From NCBI GenBank assembly GCA_029203185.1, contig CP119310.1:3044001-3108000 (forward strand): a stretch of DNA of 64,000 bases. The letters are read 5' to 3'. Below the pieces are notes generated by a model, which did no database searches, was not told the origin of the DNA, and saw only the letters and a list, made by a program, of their open reading frames with translations. The DNA is from Candidatus Chryseobacterium colombiense (GTDB taxonomy: Bacteria; Bacteroidota; Bacteroidia; Flavobacteriales; Weeksellaceae). Position numbers and translations under genes: made by a program. Positions within the stretch are counted from its first letter, which is position 1. Each line of letters begins with the position of its first letter. Positions 50,547 to 60,040 of the stretch are shown piece by piece.

Positions 50547-51785
50547 TTAAAATGGGTTGTAAGATAAACCTAGACCTAAATAGAATGCGGTGGCTTTAGC
50601 CTGTCCGTAGAATCCAAGATTAGCATTGTTTACATCTCTTGATTGTGGCATTGCATAACCTCCTGCGACATCAATTCCGAATTGTTTTAATTTGAAACCA
50701 ACTCCTCCTGTTACAACATAAGTGTTGAAAGAAGGTGTTTCCGGAATGAAATGATCGTCAGAATATGGAGATTCATCATAATATGCTCCTAAGCGGCCAT
50801 AGATCATATTGGTGAAAGCGTACTGAGTTCCCAATCTGAATGTTTTGGAATTTCTAAAGTTTTTAGGAGAAACTGAAACGGTTGGGTCAGCCTGATTTCC
50901 GATTGGTGCTGTTGCAAAATCCAATGTCAGCTGGCTGTATCTTTCCCATCCGTGGTAATTGAAATCAGCAGAAACTAACCATTTTGGAGTTATTTTATAA
51001 GTTAAACCTATTGTATATTCTTCAACTAAAGGCAAAGTTGCGGTGAAACCATCTGTTCTTTTTGCTGCATCCAAACCTAGTAAAGGATAGATAGAAGCTG
51101 ATGGGAAGTTAAAGGTTGCTGTTCCGTGTTTCGCTTTCATGTCAACAGGGGAACGGTACGCAATACTTACATCCAATTTTGGATCAGGTCTGAAGTAGAA
51201 TCCAAATCCGAAACCGTGCCCGCTTGCTTTTTCATCCTTAATATTAATTTGCCCGCCAAATTGTGTAATGGCTTTATCCCAGTTTACTTGTCCTCTTGCA
51301 TAAATGTAGCTTGCTCCAAAAGCTAACCAATCATTGAATTTATATGAAACCATGGGTTGGAAATAGAAACTTTTCAGTTCAAGTTTCTGAACCATTTCTT
51401 TTCCCTCCCAGTCATTGGGCCATTCTATAGTACTTCCAAAAGGAGTGGTGAAACTAAAACCTACAGATAGTTTTTCAATTGGCTTGTAAGTGATAGCAGC
51501 ATAAAGGGGTGTTCCCATTGGGTTGTCCGTTTGTGTGCTTTGTAATGTATTCAGATTTTGAAAAGTCACTTTGTTGCTTGCTCCAAATGCTCCGGCAACT
51601 ATACTTAGTTTTGAAGGGATGAAAGACATTCCTGCAGGATTGAAAAATGCAACACTTGCATCTTCAGCATGAGCACTTGTGTGTGCCATGGCCAATTGTT
51701 TTACCCCTTGCAAAGAAACTCTAAAACCTCCTGCATAGGATAGAACACCTGCCAATAAAGCGGTTGATACTAATATTTTTTTCAT
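50547..51785 (-). CDS. FadL/OmpP1-family outer-membrane transporter
   Basis: 412 residues. Signal peptide about 1-18 (KKILVSTALLAGVLSYAGG). The opening FRVSLQGVKQLAMAHTSAHA(EDA) and FFNPAGMSFIP are the hatch-region marks of OmpP1/FadL/TodX porins, and the rest alternates as 14 barrel strands ending in FYLGLGLSYNPF with a terminal aromatic. Takes up hydrophobic molecules such as long-chain fatty acids. It is the first gene of the porin-SGNH operon. Confidence 0.92.
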   Translation of the reverse strand: MKKILVSTALLAGVLSYAGGFRVSLQGVKQLAMAHTSAHAEDASVAFFNPAGMSFIPSKLSIVAGAFGASNKVTFQNLNTLQSTQTDNPMGTPLYAAITYKPIEKLSVGFSFTTPFGSTIEWPNDWEGKEMVQKLELKSFYFQPMVSYKFNDWLAFGASYIYARGQVNWDKAITQFGGQINIKDEKASGHGFGFGFYFRPDPKLDVSIAYRSPVDMKAKHGTATFNFPSASIYPLLGLDAAKRTDGFTATLPLVEEYTIGLTYKITPKWLVSADFNYHGWERYSQLTLDFATAPIGNQADPTVSVSPKNFRNSKTFRLGTQYAFTNMIYGRLGAYYDESPYSDDHFIPETPSFNTYVVTGGVGFKLKQFGIDVAGGYAMPQSRDVNNANLGFYGQAKATAFYLGLGLSYNPF

Positions 51786-51804
51786 AGACTATTATTATAT
51801 AACC

Positions 51805-51812
51805 CAAATATA
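51805..51812 (-). promoter_or_regulatory. -7 element of the porin-SGNH promoter
   Basis: TATATTTG on the minus strand, 20 bases before the ATG at 51785. No good TTG is seen upstream, so only the -7 half is supported. Confidence 0.45.
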
Positions 51813-52033
51813 AAATTATTTTAGTTACGACTGTTAATATTTCTTAATTATTTAAACAATATGCCAAAAGAAAACTATGTTTAAAATAATATGTGTTGCT
51901 TAGGGATATGCAATCTTTTGCTTTTTAGTACTTTGTGTGCAATTTTGTTTTTAATATTAAATTAAGTTTAAAATTAAACAAATACTGTTTTTAATATTTA
52001 CTATTTTTAGAATCGGATAAAAATAAAAATCTA

Positions 52034-52041
52034 TAAATTTG
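52034..52041 (+). promoter_or_regulatory. -7 element before the ricT operon
   Basis: TAAATTTG on the plus strand, 21 bases before the ATG at 52062. No clear TTG at the expected distance. Confidence 0.45.
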
Positions 52042-52061
52042 CAAGAATAAATAATTGTTAT

Positions 52062-53465
52062 ATGAGTTGTGGATGTAAAACATCCGGCGATTCTGCGCAT
52101 TCGTGTGGTCCTAAAAAAACAGCGAATGGTTGTGAAAATGTAAATACCTGTGGTAATAGTTATAAATTAAGTGTTTTCGATTGGTTATCTAACATACAAA
52201 ATCCCGTATCTAATAGGTGTGATTTTGTTGAAGTTAGATTTAAAAATGATAGAAAATCGTTTTATAAAAATGTAAATAATATTCCTTTACATATAGGTAG
52301 CGTTGTAACAGTAGAATCTAGTCCCGGACATGATATAGGTGTAGTAAGTCTCACCGGAGAATTGGTGAAGATTCAGATGAAAAAGAAAAAAGTTTCTGAA
52401 GAATCTGCACTTAAAATATACAGGCAGTCAAACCAAAAAGATATTGAAGTTTGGCAGGAAGTAAGAAAAAAAGAAGATAGTGTAAAGATAGAAGCAAGGA
52501 AGATTGCTCAAAGACTGGGACTTGAAATGAAAGTCACAGATGTTGAGTATCAGGGAGATGCATCGAAGGTTACGTTCTATTATACGGCTGACAATAGGAT
52601 TGATTTTAGACAGCTGATCAAAGATTATGCAGGTGCTTTCAGAACTAAAATTGATATGAAGCAGATTGGCTTCAGACAGGAAGCTGCAAAAGTAGGCGGA
52701 ATTGGCTCATGCGGAAGAGAATTGTGCTGTTCAACCTGGCTTACTGATTTCAGATCGGTCAATACAAATGTTGCCAGATATCAGCAGCTTAGTATTAATC
52801 CTCAAAAATTAGCAGGACAGTGCGGAAAGCTGAAGTGTTGTCTTAACTATGAATTGGACAGCTATCTTGATGCATTAAGTAATTTCCCGTCGTCATCTAC
52901 AACATTAGATACAGAAAAAGGAAGAGCGTTTTGTATTAAAATCGACGTTTTCAAAAAGAAAATGTGGTTTGCTTATGTTGAAAATTCTATGGCATGGTAT
53001 GATTTTGATATCGATCTGGTAAAAAAATTAATCTCTAAAAATAAAAGAGGTGAAAAGACATTGCCGCTTGAAGATCTGAAAGAGCCTGAAACTTCAATAA
53101 AGAGCATTGATTTGATTCAGGAAAATAATGTAGATCGATTCGAGAAAAAAAATAAAGGGAACAACAGGCATAAAAACCAGAACCGATCCAACAATAATAA
53201 TCAAAACAATCAGAATCAGCAAGGACAACAAGGTCAGAAAAGACCGAGTAATAAGCCTGAAAGACAAGATCGTGATCGTTCTGAAAAATCTGAAAGGCCG
53301 CAAAATTCTAATGCGAACAATCAACCAAGACCGCAAAAGAATCAGCAGCCAAAACCCCAGTTGGAAAAAGTAGCAGCACCAAATGCTGATGCAGAGAAAA
53401 AGCCAAACCCGAATAAGAAAAAGTTCAAAAAGAAATTTCCTCCCAAAAAAGATAACAATGCGTAA
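52062..53465 (+). CDS. ricT: RicT-like PSP1-domain protein
   Basis: 467 residues. N-terminal Cys cluster (C3, C5, C15, C23, C29) then the PSP1 domain (about 130-290) with GSCGRELCCSTWL and QCGKLKCCLNYELDSYLD. The family (YaaT in Bacillus) holds a [4Fe-4S] cluster with partners RicA and RicF and affects RNase Y and competence. The C-terminal third (about 350-467) is a Lys/Asn/Gln-rich low-complexity tail. Start of an operon with gldH and pbp1A; its last eight bases overlap gldH. Confidence 0.9.
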   Translation: MSCGCKTSGDSAHSCGPKKTANGCENVNTCGNSYKLSVFDWLSNIQNPVSNRCDFVEVRFKNDRKSFYKNVNNIPLHIGSVVTVESSPGHDIGVVSLTGELVKIQMKKKKVSEESALKIYRQSNQKDIEVWQEVRKKEDSVKIEARKIAQRLGLEMKVTDVEYQGDASKVTFYYTADNRIDFRQLIKDYAGAFRTKIDMKQIGFRQEAAKVGGIGSCGRELCCSTWLTDFRSVNTNVARYQQLSINPQKLAGQCGKLKCCLNYELDSYLDALSNFPSSSTTLDTEKGRAFCIKIDVFKKKMWFAYVENSMAWYDFDIDLVKKLISKNKRGEKTLPLEDLKEPETSIKSIDLIQENNVDRFEKKNKGNNRHKNQNRSNNNNQNNQNQQGQQGQKRPSNKPERQDRDRSEKSERPQNSNANNQPRPQKNQQPKPQLEKVAAPNADAEKKPNPNKKKFKKKFPPKKDNNA

Positions 53466-53919
53466 AATTTTAGGATTATTAGCTTTTATTTTTCTGTTGA
53501 GTTGTAATTCTTCGGGAGAAGATGTTATCATGAATTCCGTCAATAATAAATGGGGTAAGAAGCAGGAGCAGAAATTTAATCTGGAAATTTCAGATCCGCA
53601 AAATCCTAAAAATATTATTTTTGTGGTAAGGAATAATAATGAATATCCTTACAGCAATATTAGATTTATTGTGAATTTCACCAATCTTCAAAACAAGAAA
53701 AAAGACGTGGATACGTTAAATTATGTACTGGCAAAACCCAATGGAGAATGGCTTGGTACAGGTTTTGGTGATACGAAGGAAACTTTTTTCCAATATAAAC
53801 TCAACTATAAGTTTCCGGAAAAAGGTAAATATGAAATAGGAGTAATTCAGGCTATGAGAAATGATAACCTCCCTGGAATAGAAGATCTTGGAGTGAAAAT
53901 AGAAACGGCTAAACCGTAA
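53458..53919 (+). CDS. gldH: Gliding motility lipoprotein GldH
   Basis: 153 residues from the ATG at 53458, which overlaps the end of ricT. Lipoprotein signal RKILGLLAFIFLLSC. The mature part (NSSGEDVIMNSVNNKWGKKQ, then DTLNYVLAKPNGEWLGTGFGDTKE in parts) matches GldH, one of the lipoproteins needed for Flavobacterium gliding and type IX secretion. Relatives that do not glide keep it. It lies six bases before the PBP1A gene, a linkage I recall from flavobacterial genomes. Confidence 0.88.
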   Translation: MRKILGLLAFIFLLSCNSSGEDVIMNSVNNKWGKKQEQKFNLEISDPQNPKNIIFVVRNNNEYPYSNIRFIVNFTNLQNKKKDVDTLNYVLAKPNGEWLGTGFGDTKETFFQYKLNYKFPEKGKYEIGVIQAMRNDNLPGIEDLGVKIETAKP

Positions 53920-53925
53920 CCATAC

Positions 53926-56307
53926 ATGGAAGAAAATAAACAAAATAATGGAAGTAAAGGAAAAACATTTCCTCTTCCACCTAAAAAAAAGAAAGACACC
54001 GCTTGGAAAAAGTGGGTGAAAGTAATCTGGATAGGATTTATTGTCGTTGTTTTAGGAATATCAGGACTTTTCTTTGCTGTATCTCAAGGCTTTTTGGGAG
54101 AAATGCCGGATGTAAAAGAGCTTGAAAATCCTAACATCTATGTAGCATCTGAAATTATTTCTTCAGACGGAGTTGTTTTAGGTAAATTTGAAAAAGAAAA
54201 AACACAGCCGGTTATTTATAAAGATCTTCCTCTGTATCTTGTTTATGCATTACAGGCAAAAGAAGATGAGCGTTTTAAAGAACATTCCGGAATTGATTTA
54301 CAATCTATTGCAAGAGCAATAGTATATGGTGGTTCAAGAGGAGGGGGTTCTACGATTACTCAACAGCTTGCAAAGCTTCTTTTCACAGGAAATGCTTCTC
54401 AAAATAAATTTGAAAGAGCTTTTCAGAAGCTAAAAGAATGGGTAGTTGCAGTAAGTCTGGAGAAAAGATATACTAAAGAAGAAATTATTACTCAGTATTT
54501 TAATAAGTTTGATTTCTTATTTAATGCCAATGGAATTGAAATGGCTTCAAAAGTTTATTTCAATAAAAAGACTTCTGAACTTACACTTCCGGAAGCGGCA
54601 ACTTTCGTAGCGATGCTTGAAAATCCGAGGAAAAATAATCCTTATAGAAATCCTGAGCAAGCAAAAGAAAGAAGAAATGTGGTTTTGGAGCAAATGCAAA
54701 AAACAGGTTACATTGATATGGCAACCTATGAAAAAGCAAAAGAAACTCCAATTACAGTTGATTTCCATCCTATCAAAGATATTACGGAAGGATACTCTGC
54801 TTACTACAAGCATTATCTTAGAAAAGAGATCAATCAATATCTTGACGATTACGAAAAAGAGACAGGCAAAAAACTTAATCTTTTCAGAGATGGTCTAAAA
54901 ATATATGTTACTCTTGATTCTAAAATGCAGAAATATGCTGAGGAATCAATTAGAGAACATTTAACGGATCTTCAGAAAAGATTTGATGCCGAACAAAGAG
55001 GAAGAAAAGACAGACCTTTCTACTATCTTAACAGTACACAAATTAATGATCTGATGGTTCAGGCGATGAAGAGAACCGGAAGGTATAAACTGTTGAAAGA
55101 AGATGGTCTTTCTGATGAAGCCATCATTGCAGAATTTAAAAAGCCGGTTAAAACATCCCGTTTTACCTGGGCCGGAGAAGAAGAGGTGGAAATGTCTCCT
55201 TGGGATTCTATCAAATGGCATAAACAGATTGCGCAGGCAGGTTTAATGTCTGTAGTTCCGGGAACCGGAGAAATTAAAGCTTGGGTAGGAGGTATTGACT
55301 GGCAGCATTTCCAGTATGACCATATTAAACAAGGTAAAAGACAGGTAGGATCTACATTTAAGCCTTTCGTATACGCGACTGCAATTATGAAATTAGGTTT
55401 AACGCCATGTTCTACGATTTCTAATGCAAGCTTCGACAAAGGAAGTTATCACGTTCCTGGAAGAGGGGGAATGCTTACCTTAAAAGATGCTTTGGCATTT
55501 TCTCAAAACCCGGTTGCACTACGTTTGGCAGAAATGACAGGAACACAAAGTGTGATACAAACAGCGAGGGACTTAGGAGTTACTGAAGAAATATCAACCA
55601 GTTTGCCAATGGCATTAGGAGCTTCAGATATTACTATTTATGAAATGGTAGGAGCATACAGTACTTTTGCCAATTACGGAAATTACAATAAGCCGGAAAT
55701 GATCTGGAGAATAGAAGATGCAAATGGTAGAGTAATCAAAGAAGTAAATGTGGAGCCAAAAGAAGTAATGAATCCTTTGTATGCTTATACAATGATTGAA
55801 TTGATGAAAGGGGTTGCACAGTATGGTACTGCTTCTGGGGAATTAGGTAGAAAAGGTATTTCGAAGGATGTTGAAATTGCCGGAAAAACAGGAACAACGC
55901 AAAATAACTCCGATGGTTGGTTTATGGGGATTACTCCAAAATTAGCGACAGGAGCTTGGGTAGGCTGGGAAGACAGAGCGACGCACTTCTTAGGAACGGG
56001 TGAAGGACAGGGAGCAAAAATGGCTTTGCCTATTTGGGCGATCTATATGAAGAAAGTATGGGCAGATAAAAGTTTAGGGATTTCTACTCAGGATAAATTT
56101 GTAAAACCTTCAGAATGGAAAGATGGATGTTCCAACCTTAAAGGATTAGGAAGTGGATATGGAGATGATGGAGGATTGCAAACTTTAGATGAAATTAAAA
56201 ATCCGAAGCCTGCAGAACCTTCTCCTAAAAAGAATTCCGATAAGAAGGATGAGAATGTAAATGACAATCTCAATAAAGGAGACGAAATTGATTTCAATAA
56301 TAAATAA
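53926..56307 (+). CDS. Class A penicillin-binding protein (PBP1A)
   Basis: 793 residues. One membrane helix near 28-55 (WIGFIVVVLGISGLFFAVS), then glycosyltransferase domain (about 85-260, EDERFKEHSGIDLQSIARAI, GGGSTITQQLAKLLF) and transpeptidase domain (about 440-760) with GSTFKPF (Ser-Thr-Phe-Lys, active Ser), SQN (SxN) and KTGTT. Polymerises and cross-links peptidoglycan. The C-terminal tail is Lys/Asp/Asn-rich. It is cotranscribed with gldH and ricT by spacing. Confidence 0.95.
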   Translation: MEENKQNNGSKGKTFPLPPKKKKDTAWKKWVKVIWIGFIVVVLGISGLFFAVSQGFLGEMPDVKELENPNIYVASEIISSDGVVLGKFEKEKTQPVIYKDLPLYLVYALQAKEDERFKEHSGIDLQSIARAIVYGGSRGGGSTITQQLAKLLFTGNASQNKFERAFQKLKEWVVAVSLEKRYTKEEIITQYFNKFDFLFNANGIEMASKVYFNKKTSELTLPEAATFVAMLENPRKNNPYRNPEQAKERRNVVLEQMQKTGYIDMATYEKAKETPITVDFHPIKDITEGYSAYYKHYLRKEINQYLDDYEKETGKKLNLFRDGLKIYVTLDSKMQKYAEESIREHLTDLQKRFDAEQRGRKDRPFYYLNSTQINDLMVQAMKRTGRYKLLKEDGLSDEAIIAEFKKPVKTSRFTWAGEEEVEMSPWDSIKWHKQIAQAGLMSVVPGTGEIKAWVGGIDWQHFQYDHIKQGKRQVGSTFKPFVYATAIMKLGLTPCSTISNASFDKGSYHVPGRGGMLTLKDALAFSQNPVALRLAEMTGTQSVIQTARDLGVTEEISTSLPMALGASDITIYEMVGAYSTFANYGNYNKPEMIWRIEDANGRVIKEVNVEPKEVMNPLYAYTMIELMKGVAQYGTASGELGRKGISKDVEIAGKTGTTQNNSDGWFMGITPKLATGAWVGWEDRATHFLGTGEGQGAKMALPIWAIYMKKVWADKSLGISTQDKFVKPSEWKDGCSNLKGLGSGYGDDGGLQTLDEIKNPKPAEPSPKKNSDKKDENVNDNLNKGDEIDFNNK

Positions 56308-56316
56308 TTTAGATAG

Positions 56317-56344
56317 AGCCTTCCAGAAATGGGAGGCTTTTTTG
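56317..56344 (+). terminator. Terminator after pbp1A
   Basis: AGCCTTCC pairs with GGGAGGCT with one G-U pair, followed by TTTTTTG. It follows the pbp1A stop by about 10 bases. Confidence 0.8.
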
Positions 56345-56368
56345 TAATCAAATTAATATCTTTGGTAT

Positions 56369-57910
56369 ATGAATCTTACTAATATAAAGCAGCCATTTAA
56401 AGAGGTTTTTCCAGGAGATTTTTCTGGAAATCCAATGCAGAGAATGACCCCTAAAGTGTTGTTCTCGACAGTTGTTCCAGTCGAATTTAAAAATCCTGAA
56501 CTTATTGTTTTTAATGAAAAGCTATCCGAAAAAATTGGATTAGGCAGTTATGAAGAAAAAGATCTCGGTTTTTTGGTAGGAAATCATTTACCTGAAAATA
56601 TTAAACCCTATTCAACTGCTTATGCAGGACATCAGTTTGGGAACTGGGCAGGACAATTAGGAGATGGTAGAGCAATTTATGCAGGAGAAATTGAAAACCA
56701 GTTAGGAGAGAAAAACGAGATACAATGGAAAGGAGCCGGAGCAACGCCTTATTCAAGGCATGCGGACGGAAGAGCGGTACTCAGATCTTCTGTTAGAGAA
56801 TATCTCATGAGTGAGGCAATGTGTCATTTGGGCATTCCTACAACAAGAGCATTAAGTTTAAGCTTTACAGGAGAAAAGGTAGTAAGAGATATTTTATATA
56901 GTGGAAATCCTCAGGAAGAAAAAGGAGCGGTGGTTATCAGAACGGCAGAAAGCTTTTTAAGGTTTGGGCACTTCGAATTATTGTCTGCTCAACAGGAATA
57001 TAAAACATTGCAGGATCTTCTGGATTTTACCATAAAGAATTATTTTCCTGAAATCCAATCTGAAGGAAATCAAAAGTATAAAGACTTTTTTGAAAATGTA
57101 GCGAAAAGAACAGCCGATCTTATGGTGGAGTGGTTTAGGGTCGGTTTCGTACATGGGGTAATGAATACCGACAATATGTCAATTCTCGGCCTTACGATAG
57201 ATTACGGACCATTTTCAATGATGGATGAATATGATCTGAATTTTACATCCAATACGACAGACCTTCCGGGAAAAAGATATGCTTTTGGAAAACAGGGGCA
57301 GATTGCTCAATGGAATCTTTGGCAGATGGCCAATGCACTTCATCCAGTTATAAAAGACGAGAAGTTTTTAGAAGATACCCTAAATAAATTCGGAGATTAC
57401 TTTTGGAAAGGACACGACAATATGTTGTGCAATAAATTTGGATTTGATCAATTATTAGAAAGTGATGAAGAGTTTTTTATCAATTGGCAGGGTTTGATGC
57501 AGGAATTTCAACTTGATTATACACTCTTTTTTAATGTGTTGGAAAGAATTGGTGAGAATCCTGATTTGAAAGTTGAATTTGAAAATATCTCATATGTTCC
57601 ATTAGAAGATGAAGCTTTTTCAAAAATCAGAAATTTTATCAATCAATATGAATTAAGGCTTGAGAAAAATGAAATTTCAAGAGAAGAATCTTTACAATTA
57701 ATGCAGAAAACCAATCCTAAATTCACCTTGAGAAATTATCTTCTTTATGAATGCATTGAAGAAATTGAAAATGGAAAGACTATTTTGCTTGAAAAATTAA
57801 TCGGAGCATTAGAAAATCCTTATGAAGAAAAATTTCCTGAATTTTCTGTAAAAAGACCATCGAAATATGATGATGTTTCGGGTTGTTCTATGTTGTCTTG
57901 TAGCTCTTAA
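56369..57910 (+). CDS. selO: Protein adenylyltransferase SelO (YdiU)
   Basis: 513 residues. Transfers AMP from ATP to protein Ser/Thr/Tyr and is linked to redox control. Landmarks: YAGHQFGNWAGQLGDGRAI (about 86-104), KGAGATPYSRHADGRAVLRS (in part), MNTDNMSILGLTIDYGPFSMMDE near 265 (catalytic Asn and Asp) and the C-terminal GCSMLSCSS. The two C-terminal cysteines take the place of the Sec/Cys pair seen in other SelO proteins. Sole gene in its transcript by spacing. Confidence 0.95.
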   Translation: MNLTNIKQPFKEVFPGDFSGNPMQRMTPKVLFSTVVPVEFKNPELIVFNEKLSEKIGLGSYEEKDLGFLVGNHLPENIKPYSTAYAGHQFGNWAGQLGDGRAIYAGEIENQLGEKNEIQWKGAGATPYSRHADGRAVLRSSVREYLMSEAMCHLGIPTTRALSLSFTGEKVVRDILYSGNPQEEKGAVVIRTAESFLRFGHFELLSAQQEYKTLQDLLDFTIKNYFPEIQSEGNQKYKDFFENVAKRTADLMVEWFRVGFVHGVMNTDNMSILGLTIDYGPFSMMDEYDLNFTSNTTDLPGKRYAFGKQGQIAQWNLWQMANALHPVIKDEKFLEDTLNKFGDYFWKGHDNMLCNKFGFDQLLESDEEFFINWQGLMQEFQLDYTLFFNVLERIGENPDLKVEFENISYVPLEDEAFSKIRNFINQYELRLEKNEISREESLQLMQKTNPKFTLRNYLLYECIEEIENGKTILLEKLIGALENPYEEKFPEFSVKRPSKYDDVSGCSMLSCSS

Positions 57911-57998
57911 TATTGGAGTAATAGACTTTCATATGTGAATAATTGAAAATAATTATTCATTTCAGGTTGTATTTTTTACTTTTGCAAAAATTTTAGGA

Positions 57999-59273
57999 GT
58001 GTCCATACAATCAAAACTTTACAGTTTTTTTAAAATAGTATTTCCTTCCACTTTTATAGAACTTGGTATTTTCCTTTTCTTTCTGTGTGTCTATGGGATT
58101 TTAGGGTCTTATATAGCGGTGAATTATACCGTAATTTTCGATGATAGAATTCCCTGGGATGCTTATTTTAGTTTTGACAACCGCTCTATTGTGATGACGG
58201 GAGGGAGCTTTGAGCGTCACCCATTGTCTTACTATTTTTTCAATTGGTTGCGTGAATTCGCTTTTCTTTTTTCTGGTGGAAAGAAAGATGATACTTTTAG
58301 ATTGGTTTTAGCTTGGATGAGTAATCTGATGGTAAGTTTAAGTATTGTGCAAATCTTTAAATATTTGAAAAATATTATTGAGCTGCCATTAATAATCAAT
58401 TTTTTACTGATTGCTTTCTTTTCTGTTTTTTCTACAGCGATTCTGCTTTCCTTTACTCCGGAAAACTTTACCTACACGCTGTTTTTATTAATGCTTTTCA
58501 ATTATTATGCTGCAACAACGCTTAAAAATGACAAAAAGATCTCTCCATTAGCATTGGTTACTGCGGGGGTTACTATCGGAGGACTTACCATTACCAATTT
58601 GGTAAAGGTTTTTATTCCTGTGTTTTTTGAAAAAGATTTATTTAAAAGCTGGAAAAAACTTCTGAACGCGTTTATAAGAGGTTTGGTAACGGTAATCTGC
58701 TTTGTGTTGCTTTATCTGAACAGAATTGAGTTCAAGTATGAGAATATCTTCTCCAAAACCAGCAGTCAGTATGAAAAATTTTCGAATGCTGAGCCGGCCT
58801 CAGTTTGGGATATGATTGTTTCTTTCTTTTTTGGAGGAAATATGCTCTTCCCGGGATTTTTCATCAGAGATAAACATAATATGAAAGGCTTTCATTACAA
58901 AGGGTTGTTTATGGACGTGTATTCGTCACCGGTTTCCTATCTGTTTGTCTTTTCAATAATTGGACTTCTTTTGTGGAGTTATTGTAAAAATTTTAAAAAT
59001 AAATTTGTTCAGATTATTGTCATTTCTTTCGCTATAGATATTATTATCCACTGCTTTATGAGATTTGGGTTACATACGTCCTATATCTACGGAGGCCATT
59101 TTGTTTTTGTGTATGTTTTGTTGTTAGGATGGCTTTTTTATGCATATAAATCCTCACCGAAAATGCTATCATTGCTTACTGCAGTTGTGAGTGTATTGTT
59201 GGTTTACTTAGGATATAATAACTATTTAAGAATGGAAGAGTTTTTTGACTTTCTGAATAAATTTTATCAATAA
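57999..59273 (+). CDS. Multi-pass membrane protein, possible GT-C-like (DUF6080)
   Basis: 424 residues, about ten membrane segments. The start is a GTG at 57999 with TAGGAG just before it, and a TACTTTTG promoter element at 57977-57984. The first soluble loop has FDDRIPWDAYF and ERHPLSYYFFNWLREF, resembling the Asp-containing first loop of GT-C glycosyltransferases. I associate the whole protein with DUF6080, but the name is uncertain. A terminator follows. It may transfer a sugar to a lipid or surface polymer; this is inference. Confidence 0.7.
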   Translation: MSIQSKLYSFFKIVFPSTFIELGIFLFFLCVYGILGSYIAVNYTVIFDDRIPWDAYFSFDNRSIVMTGGSFERHPLSYYFFNWLREFAFLFSGGKKDDTFRLVLAWMSNLMVSLSIVQIFKYLKNIIELPLIINFLLIAFFSVFSTAILLSFTPENFTYTLFLLMLFNYYAATTLKNDKKISPLALVTAGVTIGGLTITNLVKVFIPVFFEKDLFKSWKKLLNAFIRGLVTVICFVLLYLNRIEFKYENIFSKTSSQYEKFSNAEPASVWDMIVSFFFGGNMLFPGFFIRDKHNMKGFHYKGLFMDVYSSPVSYLFVFSIIGLLLWSYCKNFKNKFVQIIVISFAIDIIIHCFMRFGLHTSYIYGGHFVFVYVLLLGWLFYAYKSSPKMLSLLTAVVSVLLVYLGYNNYLRMEEFFDFLNKFYQ

Positions 59274-59305
59274 AAAAGCTGAGAAAATTCTCAGCTTTTA
59301 TTTTT
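59274..59305. terminator. Two-way terminator between the membrane protein and SPOR gene
   Basis: AAAAGCTGAGA (59274-59284) and TCTCAGCTTTT (59289-59299) form a perfect 11-bp stem with a four-base loop; T-rich on the right. It ends both converging transcripts. Confidence 0.85.
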
Positions 59306-59318
59306 TGTATTTCTTTGA

Positions 59319-59855
59319 TTATTTGGCTTCTGCACAGAAAATTCTGTATTGTACAGCAACGGCAGATTTGAAGTATTCCTTTATTTTAGAAAGATCGGAA
59401 GCAGCACTTTGTTTACTGAAATAACTTCCTGCCAAAATTTTGTAATTAGGCCGCAATGAAGCATCAGTTTCCACTTTTAGATTCGGAAATCTCTTTCTGA
59501 AATAAGTTTTGATTTCGTTGGCTTCATCATTACTTTTTACAGTGGTAATTTGTATTTTGTATCCTAAAATTCTAGGATTTTTTCTGCAGATTTCAGCATT
59601 GGTAAGTTCTCTGTTCGGAACCAGAATTTTTGTGGGTCTGGAAGGGGTATCGTCGTCTATAATGTTAGAAGATTTACCGTAAGAAACTTTAGCACATTTA
59701 TCTTCCAGACTCGTCAATGCATCATTTACTCGGGGGTCCATGCTTATAATAAGCTCTGTGCCGGATAAAGTGTCTTTTTTTACAACCTGTTGTGCATCAA
59801 TATTATAAAAACTAATCAGGGATAATATCGAAAATAATTTTATCAAATTTTTCAT
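59319..59855 (-). CDS. Exported SPOR-domain protein
   Basis: 178 residues; signal peptide about 1-20 (LIKLFSILSLISFYNIDAQ). The C-terminal half (about 95-175) is a SPOR domain: LGYKIQITTVKSNDEANEIK, YFRKRFPNLKVETD, NYKILAGSYFSKQSAASDL. SPOR domains bind denuded peptidoglycan glycans, often at division sites. The N-terminal part (TELIISMDPRVNDALTSLEDK) is not recognised. Confidence 0.88.
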   Translation of the reverse strand: MKNLIKLFSILSLISFYNIDAQQVVKKDTLSGTELIISMDPRVNDALTSLEDKCAKVSYGKSSNIIDDDTPSRPTKILVPNRELTNAEICRKNPRILGYKIQITTVKSNDEANEIKTYFRKRFPNLKVETDASLRPNYKILAGSYFSKQSAASDLSKIKEYFKSAVAVQYRIFCAEAK

Positions 59856-59985
59856 TTAAAAGTTGTTTCAGCAAATTTATACAAATAAAAAATTATACCA
59901 AACTGAGTTATTTAGAATCAATACAAATTAAACTGAAATGATATTTTCCCCTTTCTATATGCCGTTAAATTTCTGTTAAATATAT

Positions 59986-59993
59986 TATTTTTG
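59986..59993 (+). promoter_or_regulatory. -7 element before the act operon
   Basis: TATTTTTG on the plus strand. Transcription would start about 7 bases later, leaving a leader near 40 bases before the ATG at 60041. No clear TTG is seen at the usual distance. Confidence 0.45.
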
Positions 59994-60040
59994 CGGAATT
60001 GATTGAATGTTCAATATTTTACTAACATAAGATAATTTAA

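Noticed and set aside
53094..53543. Minus-strand frame of about 150 codons opposite ricT
   Set aside because: It is antisense to the low-complexity tail of ricT; its composition (Ile/Leu/Phe runs) is the mirror of Asn/Lys codons. No domain and no promoter were seen.
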